Assembly (NCBI GenBank): GCA_948099385.1
Contig: CANUEZ040000208.1
Span: 310,001-374,000, forward strand
DNA length: 64,000 nucleotides
DNA from: Fasciola hepatica
Taxonomy: Eukaryota > Platyhelminthes > Trematoda > Plagiorchiida > Fasciolidae
Direction of reading: 5' to 3'
Made by a program: the position numbers and the translations under genes. Under the pieces are notes generated by a model that saw nothing but the letters and a program-made list of their open reading frames with translations, was not told the DNA's origin and ran no database searches. Positions 53,259-64,000 of the stretch are shown one piece after another; within the stretch, counting starts at the first letter, position 1, and every line of letters begins with the position of its first letter.

Positions 53259-54526
53259 TTTGGCGGTTGTTGCCGCTCATCAGCTATGCGTACTCGGTAC
53301 TCCTATGCCAACTCGTTTTCTGACTTGTACACTCCGATGATCTTTTATAATCACTAGGATCTAATTTGAAACGTCTCGAGTGTGGATGGATACTGTTGAT
53401 TGAAGAGGCGACAAATGAATGAGAATTGTCATTTCTCGAAGTTATTCGTGTCTGGGTCACTGCTAACCCAACGAACAACGAGTTTGCATTTGCAAGCGCT
53501 CATCTCATATTCATAGTCAGTAAGTAGTATGTGAACGTGTGTGTGGACGACATTTTCGAGGAAGCACACGACCGGTTTGGCGGTTGTTGCCGCTCATCAG
53601 CTATACGTACTCGGTACTCCTATGCCCACTCGTCTTCTGACTTGTACACTCCGATGATCTTCTATAATCAATAGGATCTAATTTGAATCTACTCGATTGT
53701 GAATGGATACTGTTGATTGAAGAGGCGACAAATGAATGAGAATTGTCATTTCTCGTAGTTATTCGTGTCTGGGTCACTGCTAACCCAACGAACAACGAGT
53801 TTGCATTTGCAAGCGCTCATCTCATATTCATAGTCAGTAAGTAGTATGTGAACGTGTGTGTGGACGACATTTTCGAGGAAGCACACGACCGGTTTGGCGG
53901 TTGTTGCCGCTCATCAGCTATGCGTACTCGGTACTCCTATGCCCACTCGTCTTCTGACTTGTACACTCCGATGATCTTCTATAATCAATAGGATCTAATT
54001 TCAATCGTCTCGATTGTGAATGGATACTGTTGATTGAAGAGGCGACAAATGAATGAGAATTGTCATTTCTCGTAGTTATTCGTGTCTGGGTCACTGCTAA
54101 CCCAACGAACAACGAGTTTGCATTTGCAAGCGCTCATCTCATATTCATAGTCAGTAAGTAGTATGTGAACGTGTGTGTGGACGACATTTTCGAGGAAGCA
54201 CACGACCGGTTTGGCGGTTGTTGCCGCTCATCAGCTATACGTACTCGGTACTCCTATGCCCACTCGTCTTCTGACTTGTACACTCCGATGATCTTCTATA
54301 ATCACTAGGATCTAATTTGAATCGTCTCGATTGTGAATGGATACTGTTGATTGAAGAGGCGACAAATGAATGAGAATTGTCATTTCTCGTAGTTATTCGT
54401 GTCTGGGTCACTGCTAACCCAACGAACAACGAGTTTGCATTTGCAAGCGCTCATCTCATATTCATAGTCAGTAAGTAGTATGTGAACGTGTGTGTGGACG
54501 ACATTTTCGAGGAAGCACACGACGGG
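53259..54526. repeat. Tetramer, copy 2 (1268 bp)
   Basis: The first unit repeats all three markers of its partner. The second and third units carry AATCAATAGG where copy 1 carries CACTAAG or CACTAGG, so cassettes have been exchanged since duplication while the overall order was kept. Confidence 0.75.
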
Positions 54527-55794
54527 TTTGGCGGTTGTTGCCGCTCATCAGCTATACGTACTCGGTACTCCTATGCCCACTCGTCTTCTGACTTGTACAC
54601 TCCGATGATCTTCTATAATCAATAGGATCTAATTTGAATCTACTCGATTTTGAATGGATACTGTTGATTGAAGAGGCGACAAATGAATGAGAATTGTCAT
54701 TTCTCGTAGTTATTCGTGTTTGGGTCACTGCTAACCCAACGAACAACGAGTTTGCATTTGCAAGCGCTCATCTCATATTCATAGACAGTAAGTAGTATGT
54801 GAACGTGTGTGTGGAGGACATTTTCGAGGAAGCACACGACCGGTTTGGCGGTTGTTGCCGCTCATCAGCTATGCGTACTCGGTACTCCTATGCCCACTCG
54901 TCTTCTGACTTGTACACTCCGATGATCTTCCATAATCATTAGGATCTAATTTGAATCGTCTCGATTGTGAATGGATACTGTTGATTGAAGAGGCGACAAA
55001 TGAATGAGAATTGTCATTTCTCGTAGTTATTCGTGTCTGGGTCACTGCTAACCCAACGAACAACGAGTTTGCATTTGCAAGCGCTCATCTCATATTCATA
55101 GTCAGTAAGTAGTATGTGAACGTGTGTGTGGACGACATTTTCGAGGAAGCACACGACCGGTTTGGCGGTTGTTGCCGCTCATCAGCTATGCGTACTCGGT
55201 ACTCCTATGCCCACTCGTCTTCTGACTTGTACACTCCGATGATCTTCTATAATCAATAGGATCTAATTTGAATCGTCTCGAGTGTGGATGGATACTGTTG
55301 ATTGAAGAGGCGACAAATGAATGAGAATTGTCATTTCTCGTAGTTATTCGTGTCTGGGTCACTGCTAACCCAACGAACAACGAGTTTGCATTTGCAAGCT
55401 CTCATCTCATATGCGTTTTCAGTAAGTAGTATGTGAACGTGTGTGTGGACGACATTTTCGAGGAAGCACACGACCGGTTTGGCGGTTGTTGCCGCTCATC
55501 AGCTATGCGTACTCGGTACTCCTATGCCCACTCGTCTTCTGACTTGTACACTCCGATGATCTTCTATAATCACTAGGATCTAATTTGAATCGTCTCGAGT
55601 GTCGATGGATACTGTTGATTGAAGAGGCGACAAATGAATGAGAATTGTCATTTCTCGTAGTTATTCGTGTCTGGGTCACTGCTAACCCAACGAACAACGA
55701 GTTTGCATTTGCAAGCGCTCATCTCATATGCGTTTTCAGTAAGTAGTATGTGAACGTGTGTGTGGACGACATTTTCGAGGAAGCACACGACCGG

Positions 55795-56745
55795 TTTGGC
55801 GGTTGTTGCCGCTCATCAGCTATGCGTACTCGGTACACCTATGCCCACTCGTCTTCTGACTTGTACACTCCGATGATCTTCTATAATCACTAGGATCTAA
55901 TTTCAATCGTCTCGATTGTGAATGGATACTGTTGATTGAAGAGGCGACAAATGAATGAGAATTGTCATTTCTCGTAGTTATTCGTGTCTGTGTCACTGCT
56001 AACCCAACGAACAACGAGTTTGCATTTGCAAGCGCTCATCTCATATTCATAGTCAGTAATTAGTATGTGAACGTGTGTGTGGACGACATTTTCGAGGAAG
56101 CACACGACCGGTTTGGCGGTTGTTGCCGCTCATCAGCTATGCGTACTCGGTACTCCTATGCCAACTCGTTTTCTGACTTGTACACTCCGATGATCTTTTA
56201 TAATCACTAGGATCTAATTTGAATCGTCTCGAGTGTGGATGGATACTGTTGACTGAAGAGGCGACAAATGAATGAGAATTGTCATTTCTCGTAGTTATTC
56301 GTGTCTGGGTCACTGCTAACCCAACGAACAACGAGTTTGCATTTGCAAGCGCTCATCTCATATTCATAGTCAGTAAGTAGTATGTGAACGTGTGTGTGGA
56401 CGACATTTTCGAGGAAGCACACGACCGGTTTGGCGGTTGTTGCCGCTCATCAGCTATGCGTACTCGGTACTCCTATGCCCACTCGTCTTCTGACTTGTAC
56501 ACTCCGATGATCTTCTATAATCACTAGGATCTAATTTGAATCGTCTCGAGTGTTGATGGATACTGTTTATTGAAGAGGCGACAAATGAATGAGAATTGTC
56601 ATTTCTCGTAGTTATCCGTGTCTGTGTCACTGCTAACCCAACGAACAACGAGTTTGCATTTGCAAGCGCTCATCTCATATTCATAGTCAGTAAGTAGTAT
56701 GTGAACGTGTGTGTGGACGACATTTTCGAGGAAGCACACGACCGG
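55795..56745. repeat. Trimer, copy 1 of a 951-bp duplication at 1268-bp spacing
   Basis: The units carry AATTTCAATCG; CCAACTCGTTTTC with GTTGACTGAAG; and GTGTTGATGG with GTTTATTGAAG. The same three appear at 57063-58013. The spacing of four units equals that of the tetramer at 52-54.5 kb. Confidence 0.85.
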
Positions 56746-57062
56746 TTTGGCGGTTGTTGCCGCTCATCAGCTATGCGTACTCGGTACTCCTATGCCCACT
56801 CGTCTTCTGACTTGTACACTCCGATGATCTTCTATAATCAATAGGATCTAATTTGAATCGTCTCGATTGTGGATGGATACTGTTGATTGAAGAGGCGATA
56901 AATGAATGAGAATTGTCATTTCTCGTAGTTATTCGTGTTTGGGTCACTGCTAACCCAACGAACAACGAGTTTTCATTTGCATGCCCTCATCTCATATTCA
57001 TAGTCAGTAAGTAGTATGTGAACGTGTGTGTGGACGACATTTTCGAGGAAGCACACGACCGG

Positions 57063-58013
57063 TTTGGCGGTTGTTGCCGCTCATCAGCTATGCGTACTCG
57101 GTACTCCTATGCCCACTCGTCTTCTGACTTGTACACTCCGATGATCTTCTATAATCACTAGGATCTAATTTCAATCGTCTCGATTGTGAATGGATACTGT
57201 TGATTGAAGAGGCGACAAATGAATGAGAATTGTCATTTCTCGTAGTTATTCGTGTCTGGGTCACTGCTAACCCAACGAACAACGAGTTTGCATTTGCAAG
57301 CGCTCATCTCATATTCATAGTCAGTAAGTAGTATGTGAATTTGTGTGTGGACGACATTTTCGAGGAAGCACACGACGGGTTTGGCGGTTGTTGCCGCTCA
57401 TCAGCTATGCGTACTCGGTACTCCTATGCCAACTCGTTTTCTGACTTGTACACTCCGATGATCTTTTATAATCACTAGGATCTAATTTGAATCGTCTCGA
57501 GTGTGGATGGATACTGTTGACTGAAGAGGCGACAAATGAATGAGAATTGTCATTTCTCGTAGTTATTCGTGTCTGGGTCACTGCTAACCCAACGAACAAC
57601 GAGTTTGCATTTGCAAGCGCTCATCTCATATTCATAGTCAGTAAGTAGTATGTGAACGTGTGTGTGGACGACATTTTCGAGGAAGCACACGACCGGTTTG
57701 GCGGTTGTTGCCGCTCATCAGCTATGCGTACTCGGTACTCCTATGCCCACTCGTCTTCTGACTTGTACACTCCGATGATCTTCTATAATCACTAGGATCT
57801 AATTTGAATCGTCTCGAGTGTTGATGGATACTGTTTATTGAAGAGGCGACAAATGAATGAGAATTGTCATTTCTCGTAGTTATTCGTGTCTGGGTCACTG
57901 CTAACCCAACGAACAACGAGTTTGCATTTGCAAGCGCTCATCTCATATTCATAGTCAGTAAGTAGTATGTGAACGTGTGTGTGGACGACATTTTCGAGGA
58001 AGCACACGACGGG
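57063..58013. repeat. Trimer, copy 2 of the 951-bp duplication
   Basis: The three marker units of 55795-56745 recur in order. The first unit ends in AATTTGTGTG and GACGGG, which copy 1 lacks, so its tail came from another unit. Confidence 0.85.
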
Positions 58014-61000
58014 TTTGGCGGTTGTTGCCGCTCATCAGCTATGCGTACTCGGTACTCCTATGCCAACTCGTTTTCTGACTTGTACACTCCGATGATCTTC
58101 TATAATCACTAGGATCTAATTTGAAACGTCTCGAGTGTGAATGTACACTGTTGATTGAAGAGGCGACAAATGAATGAGAATTGTCATTTCTCGTAGTTAT
58201 TCGTGTCTGTGTCACTGCTAACCCAACGAACAACGAGTTTGCATTTGCAAGCGCTCATCTCATATTCATAGTCAGTAAGTAGTATGTGAACGTGTGTGTG
58301 GACGACATTTCCGAGGAAGCACACGACCGGTTTGGCGGTTGTTGCCGCTCATCAGCTATGCGTACTCGGTACACCTATGCCCACTCGTCTTCTGACTTGT
58401 ACACTCCGATGATCTTCTATAATCACTAGGATCTTATTTGAATCTGCTCGACTGTGAATGGAATAATTTTATCAGAGTGCCGACAAATGAATGAGAATTG
58501 TCATTTCTCGTAGTTATTCGTGTCTGGGTCACTGCTAACCCAACGAACAACGAGTTTGCATTTGCAAGCGCTCATCTCATATTCATAGTCAGTAAGTAGT
58601 ATGTGAACGTGTGTGTGGACGACATTTTCGAGGAAGCACACGACCGGTTTGGCGGTTGTTGCCGCTCATCAGCTATGCGTACTCGGTACACCTATGCCCA
58701 CTCGTCTTCTGACTTGTACACTCCGATGATCTTCTATAATCACTAGGATCTAATTTGAATCGTCTCGAGTGTGGATGGATACTGTTGATTGAAGAGGCGA
58801 TAAATGATTGAGAATTGTCATTTCTCGTAGTTATTCGTGTTTGGGTCACTGCTAACCCAACGAACAACGAGTTTGCATTTGCATGCCCTCATCTCATATT
58901 CATAGTCAGTAAGTAGTATGTGAACGTGTGTGTGGACGACATTTTCGAGGAAGCACACGACCGGTTTGGCGGTTGTTGCCGCTCATCAGCTATGCGTACT
59001 CGGTACTCCTATGCCCACTCGTCTTCTGACTTGTACACTCCGATGATCTTCTATAATCACTAGGATCTAATTTGAAACGTCTCGATTGTGAATGTACACT
59101 GTTGATTGAAGAGGCGACAAATGAATGAGAATTGTCATTTCTCGTAGTTATTCGTGTCTGTGTCACTGCTAACCCAACGAACAACGAGTTTGCATTTGCA
59201 AGCGCTCATCTCATATTCATAGTCAGTAAGTAGTATGTGAACGTGTGTGTGGACGACATTTTCGAGGAAGCACACGACCGGTTTGGCGGTTGTTGCCGCT
59301 CATCAGCTATGCGTACTCGGTACACCTATGCCCACTCGTCTTCTGACTTGTACACTCCGATGATCTTCTATAATCAATAGGATCTTATTTGAATCTGCAC
59401 GAGTGTGAATGGAATAATTTTATCAGAGTGCCGACAAATGAATGAGAATTGTCATTTCTCGTAGTTATTCGTGTCTGGGTCACTGCTAACCCAACGAACA
59501 ACGAGTTTGCATTTGAAAGCGCTCATCTCATATTCATAGTCAGTAAGTAGTATGTGAACGTGTGTGTGGACGACATTTTCGAGGAAGCACACGACCGGTT
59601 TGGCGGTTGTTGCCGCTCATCAGCTATGCGTACTCGGTACACCTATGCCCACTCGTCTTCTGACTTGTACACTCCGATGATCTTCTATAATCACTAGGAT
59701 CTAATTTCAATCGTCTCGATTGTGAATGGATACTGTTGATTGAAGAGGCGACAAATGAATGAGAATTGTCATTTCTCGTAGTTATTCGTGTCTGGGTCAC
59801 TGCTAACCCAACGAACAACGAGTTTGCATTTGCAAGCGCTCATCTCATATTCATAGTCAGTAAGTAGTATGTGAACGTGTGTGTGGACGACATTTTCGAG
59901 GAAGCACACGACCGGTTTGGCGGTTGTTGCCGCTCATCAGCTATGCGTACTCGGTACTCCTATGCCCACTCGTCTTCTGACTTGTACACTCCGATGATCT
60001 TTTATGTTCAATAGGATCTTATTTGAATCGTCTCGATTGTGAATGGATACTTTTGATTGAAGAGGCGACAAATGAATGAGAATTGTCATTTCTCGTAGTT
60101 ATTCGTGTCTGGGTCACTGCTAACCCAACGAACAACGAGTTTGCATTTGCAAGCGCTCATCTCATATTCATAGTCAGTAAGTAGTATGTGAACGTGTGTG
60201 TGGACGACATTTTCGAGGAAGCACACGACCGGTTTGGCGGTTGTTGCCGCTCATCAGCTATGCGTACTCGGTACTCCTATGCCCACTCGTCTTCTGACTT
60301 GAACGCTCCGATGATCTTCTTTAATCACTAGGATCTTATTTGAATCGTCTCGATTGTGAATGGATACTGTTGATTGAAGAGGCGACAAATGAATGATAAT
60401 TGTCATTTCTCGTAGTTATTCGTGTCTGGGTCACTGCTAACCCAACGAACAACGAGTTTGCATTTGCAAGCGCTCATCTCATATTCATAGTCAGTAATTA
60501 GTATGTGAAGGTGTGTGTGGACGACATTTTCGAGGAAGCACACGACCGGTTTGGCGGTTGTTGCCGCTCATCAGCTATGCGTACTCGGTACTCCTATGCC
60601 CACTCGTCTTCTGACTTGTACACTCCGATGATCTTCTATAATCAATAGGATCTTATTTGAATCGTCTCGATTGTGAATGGAATAATTTTATCAGAGTGCC
60701 GACAAATGAATGAGAATTGTCATTTCTCGTAGTTATTCGTGTCTGTGTCACTGCTAACCCAACGAACAACGAGTTTGCATTTGAAAGCGCTCATCTCATA
60801 TTCATAGTCAGTAAGTAGTATGTGAACGTGTGTGTGGACGACATTTTCGAGGAAGCACACGACCGGTTTGGCGGTTGTTGCCGCTCATCAGCTATGCGTA
60901 CTCGGTACTCCTATGCCCACTCGTCTTCTGACTTGTACACTCCGATGATCTTCTATAATCACTAGGATCTAATTTCAATCGTCTCGATTGTGAATGGAAT

Positions 61001-62134
61001 AATTTATTCAGAGTGCCGACAAATGAATGAGAATTGTCATTTCTCGTAGTTATTCGTGTCTGTGTCACTGCTAACCCAACGAACAACGAGTTTGCATTTG
61101 AAAGCGCTCATCTCATATTCATAGTCAGTAAGTAGTATGTGAACGTGTGTGTGGACGACATTTTCGAGGAAGCACACGACCGGTTTGGCGGTTGTTGCCG
61201 CTCATCAGCTATGCGTACTCGGTACTCCTATGCCCACTCGTCTTCTGACTTGTACACTCCGATGATCTTCTATAATCACTAGGATCTAATTTCAATCGTC
61301 TCGATTGTGAATGGATACTGTTGATTGAAGAGGCGACAAATGAATGAGAATTGTCATTTCTCGTAGTTATTCGTGTCTGGGTCACTGCTAACCCAACGAA
61401 CAACGAGTTTGCATTTGCAAGCGCTCATCTCATATTCATAGTCAGTAAGTAGTATGTGAACGTGTGTGTGGACGACATTTTCGAGGAAGCACACGACCGG
61501 TTTGGCGGTTGTTGCCGCTCATCAGCTATGCGTACTCGGTACTCCTATGCCCACTCGTCTTCTGACTTGTACACTCCGATGATCTTTTATGTTCAATAGG
61601 ATCTTATTTGAATCGTCTCGATTGTGAATGGATACTGTTGATTGAAGAGGCGACAAATGAATGAGAATTGTCATTTCTCGTAGTTATTCGTGTCTGTGTC
61701 ACTGCTAACCCAACGAACAACGAGTTTGCATTTGCAAGCGCTCATCTCATATTCATAGTCAGTAAGTAGTATGTGAACGTGTGTGTGGACGTCATTTTCG
61801 AGGAAGCACACGACCGGTTTGGCGGTTGTTGCCGCTCATCAGCTATGCGTACTCGGTACACCTATGCCCACTCGTCTTCTGACTTGTACACTCCGATGAT
61901 CTTCTATAATCACTAGGATCTAATTTGAATCGTCTCGAGTGTGGATGGATACTGTTGATTGAAGAGGCGACAAATGAATGAGAATTGTCATTTCTCGTAG
62001 TTATTCGTGTCTGGGTCACTGCTAACCCAACGAACAACGAGTTTGCATTTGCAAGCGCTCATCTCATATTCATAGTCAGTAAGTAGTATGTGAACGTGTG
62101 TGTGGACGACATTTTCGAGGAAGCACACGACCGG
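58014..62134. repeat. Possible 13-unit higher-order period (4121 bp)
   Basis: Three variants seen only twice in the window recur at exactly this spacing: TTTCCGAGG (58311 and 62432), CTCGACTGTG (58449 and 62570) and CTGCACGAG (59395 and 63516). The next unit boundary shares AATTTCAATCG as well. Not all units in between match, so the second copy is partly overwritten and is truncated by the window. Confidence 0.7.
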
Positions 62135-63402
62135 TTTGGCGGTTGTTGCCGCTCATCAGCTATGCGTACTCGGTACTCCTATGCCCACTCGTCTTCTGAC
62201 TTGTACACTCCGATGATCTTCTATAATCACTAGGATCTAATTTGAAACGTCTCGAGTGTGAATGTACACTGTTGATTGAAGAGGCGACAAATGAATGAGA
62301 ATTGTCATTTCTCGTAGTTATTCGTGTCTGTGTCACTGCTAACCCAACGAACAACGAGTTTGCATTTGCAAGCGCTCATCTCATATTCATAGTCAGTAAG
62401 TAGTATGTGAACGTGTGTGTGGACGACATTTCCGAGGAAGCACACGACCGGTTTGGCGGTTGTTGCCGCTCATCAGCTATGCGTACTCGGTACACCTATG
62501 CCCACTCGTCTTCTGACTTGTACACTCCGATGATCTTCTATAATCAATAGGATCTTATTTGAATCTGCTCGACTGTGAATGGAATAATTTTATCAGAGTG
62601 CCGACAAATGAATGAGAATTGTCATTTCTCGTAGTTATTCGTGTCTGTGTCACTGCTAACCCAACGAACAACGAGTTTGCATTTGAAAGCGCTCATCTCA
62701 TATTCATAGTCAGTAAGTAGTATGTGAACGTGTGTGTGGACGACATTTTCGAGGAAGCACACGACCGGTTTGGCGGTTGTTGCCGCTCATCAGCTATGCG
62801 TACTCGGTACACCTATGCCCACTCGTCTTCTGACTTGTACACTCCGATGATCTTCTATAATCACTAGGATCTAATTTGAATCGTCTCGATTGTGAATGGA
62901 TACTGTTGATTGAAGAGGCGACAAATGAATGAGAATTGTCATTTCTCGTAGTTATTCGTGTCTGGGTCACTGCTAACCCAACGAACAACGAGTTTGCATT
63001 TGCAAGCGCTCATCTCATATTCATAGTCAGTAAGTAGTATGTGAACGTGTGTGTGGACGACATTTTCGAGGAAGCACACGACCGGTTTGGCGGTTGTTGC
63101 CGCTCATCAGCTATGCGTACTCGGTACTCCTATGCCCACTCGTCTTCTGACTTGTACACTCCGATGATCTTTTATGTTCAATAGGATCTAATTTGAATCG
63201 TCTCGAGTGTGGATGGATACTGTTGATTGAAGAGGCGATAAATGAATGAGAATTGTCATTTCTCGTAGTTATTCGTGTTTGGGTCACTGCTAACCCAACG
63301 AACAACGAGTTTGCATTTGCATGCCCTCATCTCATATTCATAGTCAGTAAGTAGTATGTGAACGTGTGTGTGGACGACATTTTCGAGGAAGCACACGACC
63401 GG

Positions 63403-63719
63403 TTTGGCGGTTGTTGCCGCTCATCAGCTATGCGTACTCGGTACTCCTATGCCCACTCGTCTTCTGACTTGAACGCTCCGATGATCTTCTTTAATCACTA
63501 GGATCTTATTTGAATCTGCACGAGTGTGAGTGGAATAATTTTATCAGAGTGCCGACAAATGAATGAGAATTGTCATTTCTCGTAGTTATTCGTGTCTGGG
63601 TCACTGCTAACCCAACGAACAACGAGTTTGCATTTGAAAGCGCTCATCTCATATTCATAGTCAGTAAGTAGTATGTGAACGTGTGTGTGGACGACATTTT
63701 CGAGGAAGCACATGACCGG
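63403..63719. repeat. Chimeric unit
   Basis: The front of this unit (TTGAACGCTCCG with TTCTTTAATCAC) matches only the unit at 60233-60549, ten units upstream. Its cassette (CTGCACGAG) and TTTGAAAG tail match the unit at 59282-59598, thirteen units upstream. The switch falls between the TTTAATCAC and CTGCAC markers, about 20 bases apart. Confidence 0.8.
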
Positions 63720-64000
63720 TTTGGCGGTTGTTGCCGCTCATCAGCTATGCGTACTCGGTACTCCTATGCCCACTCGTCTTCTGACTTGTACACTCCGATG
63801 ATCTTCTATAATCACTAGGATCTAATTTCAATCGTCTCGATTGTGAATGGATACTGTTGATTGAAGAGGCGACAAATGAATGAGAATTGTCATTTCTCGT
63901 AGTTATTCGTGTCTGGGTCACTGCTAACCCAACGAACAACGAGTTTGCATTTGCAAGCGCTCATCTCATATTCATAGTCAGTAAGTAGTATGTGAACGTG
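63720..64000. repeat. Partial last unit, cut by the window edge
   Basis: The first 281 bp of an ordinary AATTTCAATCG unit are present; the array evidently continues beyond the window. Confidence 0.95.

Larger units (their letters stand above)
44703..55477. repeat. Sub-array F: TATACG units, TTTGTGTG and GACGGG variants
   Basis: Many units read TATACG in place of TATGCG (from 45337 to 54527), a form otherwise seen only in a few units near 16-21 kb. Other local markers are AATTTCAATCG, GACGGGTTTGG at the unit junction (near 46916, 47868, 48823, 53253 and 54521) and AATTTGTGTG. Three of the four 316-bp units lie here. Confidence 0.7.
1..64000. repeat. 317-bp satellite DNA array, entire window
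   Basis: The same unit repeats head to tail without inversion or interruption; both ends of the window lie inside the array. The distance between equivalent points of the first and last units (26 and 63745) is 63719 bp, which equals 201 x 317 plus six 1-bp insertions minus four 1-bp deletions, so the periodicity is accounted for exactly. Copies look very similar over about three quarters of the unit and differ mainly in one 84-bp stretch. Such arrays are known from centromeric, pericentromeric and subtelomeric heterochromatin of eukaryotes; that location is inferred here, not shown. The family is not one I recognise. Confidence 0.98.
55478..64000. repeat. Sub-array G: ATCAGAGTGCC cassettes and 13-unit spacing
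   Basis: A divergent cassette with GGAATAATTTTATCAG and AGTGCCGAC appears in units starting 58331, 59282, 60550, 62452 and 63403, with a close relative (AATTTATTCAG) at 60867. TTTGAAAGCG tails accompany most of them. AATTTCAATCG units and GGTACACC fronts are common. GCATGCCCTC tails occur near 56978, 58881 and 63319. The last unit is cut by the window edge. Confidence 0.7.

Noticed and set aside
26..63939. 171 minus-strand frames as protein genes
   Set aside because: All are copies of the same satellite segment, begin at TTG, show no purifying pattern and are no more conserved than the adjacent non-open DNA.
1..64000. CRISPR array
   Set aside because: The repeated part is over 200 bp and the less conserved part is a recurring set of variants, not unique spacers; no cas genes are present.
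1..64000. Tandem 5S rRNA, tRNA, snRNA or known spliced-leader gene array
   Set aside because: I could not find internal A/B/C-box promoter patterns, T-run terminators, or recognisable conserved exon sequences of these RNAs in the unit.
1..64000. Transposable element insertion or unique DNA inside the array
   Set aside because: Every stretch fits the 317-bp register once ten 1-bp indels are counted, leaving no room for insertions.

Overview
The whole window is one uninterrupted tandem-repeat (satellite DNA) array. A single unit of 317 bp repeats head to tail in one orientation from base 1 to base 64000. There are 201 complete units plus a partial one of 281 bp at the right edge. Counting from the first unit (1-317), the spacing stays exactly 317 bp except for six 318-bp units, all in the first 7.6 kb, and four 316-bp units (one near 32.4 kb, three between 46.0 and 48.5 kb). 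I see no flanking unique DNA, transposon, telomeric repeat, RNA gene or convincing protein gene.

The array looks eukaryotic: long homogeneous arrays with higher-order repeats are typical of centromeric, pericentromeric or subtelomeric heterochromatin. GC is about 45% and the first unit holds 19 CpG, slightly above expectation. CpG decay is therefore not visible, which argues weakly against a heavily CpG-methylated vertebrate or plant genome and fits many invertebrates. I do not recognise the satellite family and cannot name the species.

Each unit has two parts. About 233 bp (171-317 plus 1-86 in unit coordinates) are nearly invariant and carry several short dyad symmetries. About 84 bp (87-170) form a variable cassette that exists as a limited set of exchangeable haplotypes, some strongly divergent but with no change in length. 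Variants are regional: 318-bp units at 1-7.6 kb; CTACTCG and altered-tail units at 7.6-22.2 kb; a fairly uniform zone at 22.2-31.4 kb; mixed units at 31.4-37.1 kb; highly divergent cassettes in a 6-unit higher-order repeat at 37.1-44.7 kb; TATACG units at 44.7-55.5 kb; and another divergent cassette at 55.5-64 kb. Nested duplications of 2, 3, 4, 6 and 13 units, and units that are chimeras of two neighbours, indicate unequal crossing-over and conversion.

A 64-codon minus-strand open frame recurs in 171 of 202 units. It starts at TTG rather than ATG, its most variable part is mid-frame, and DNA outside it is equally conserved. I treat it as a by-product of repetition, not a gene.
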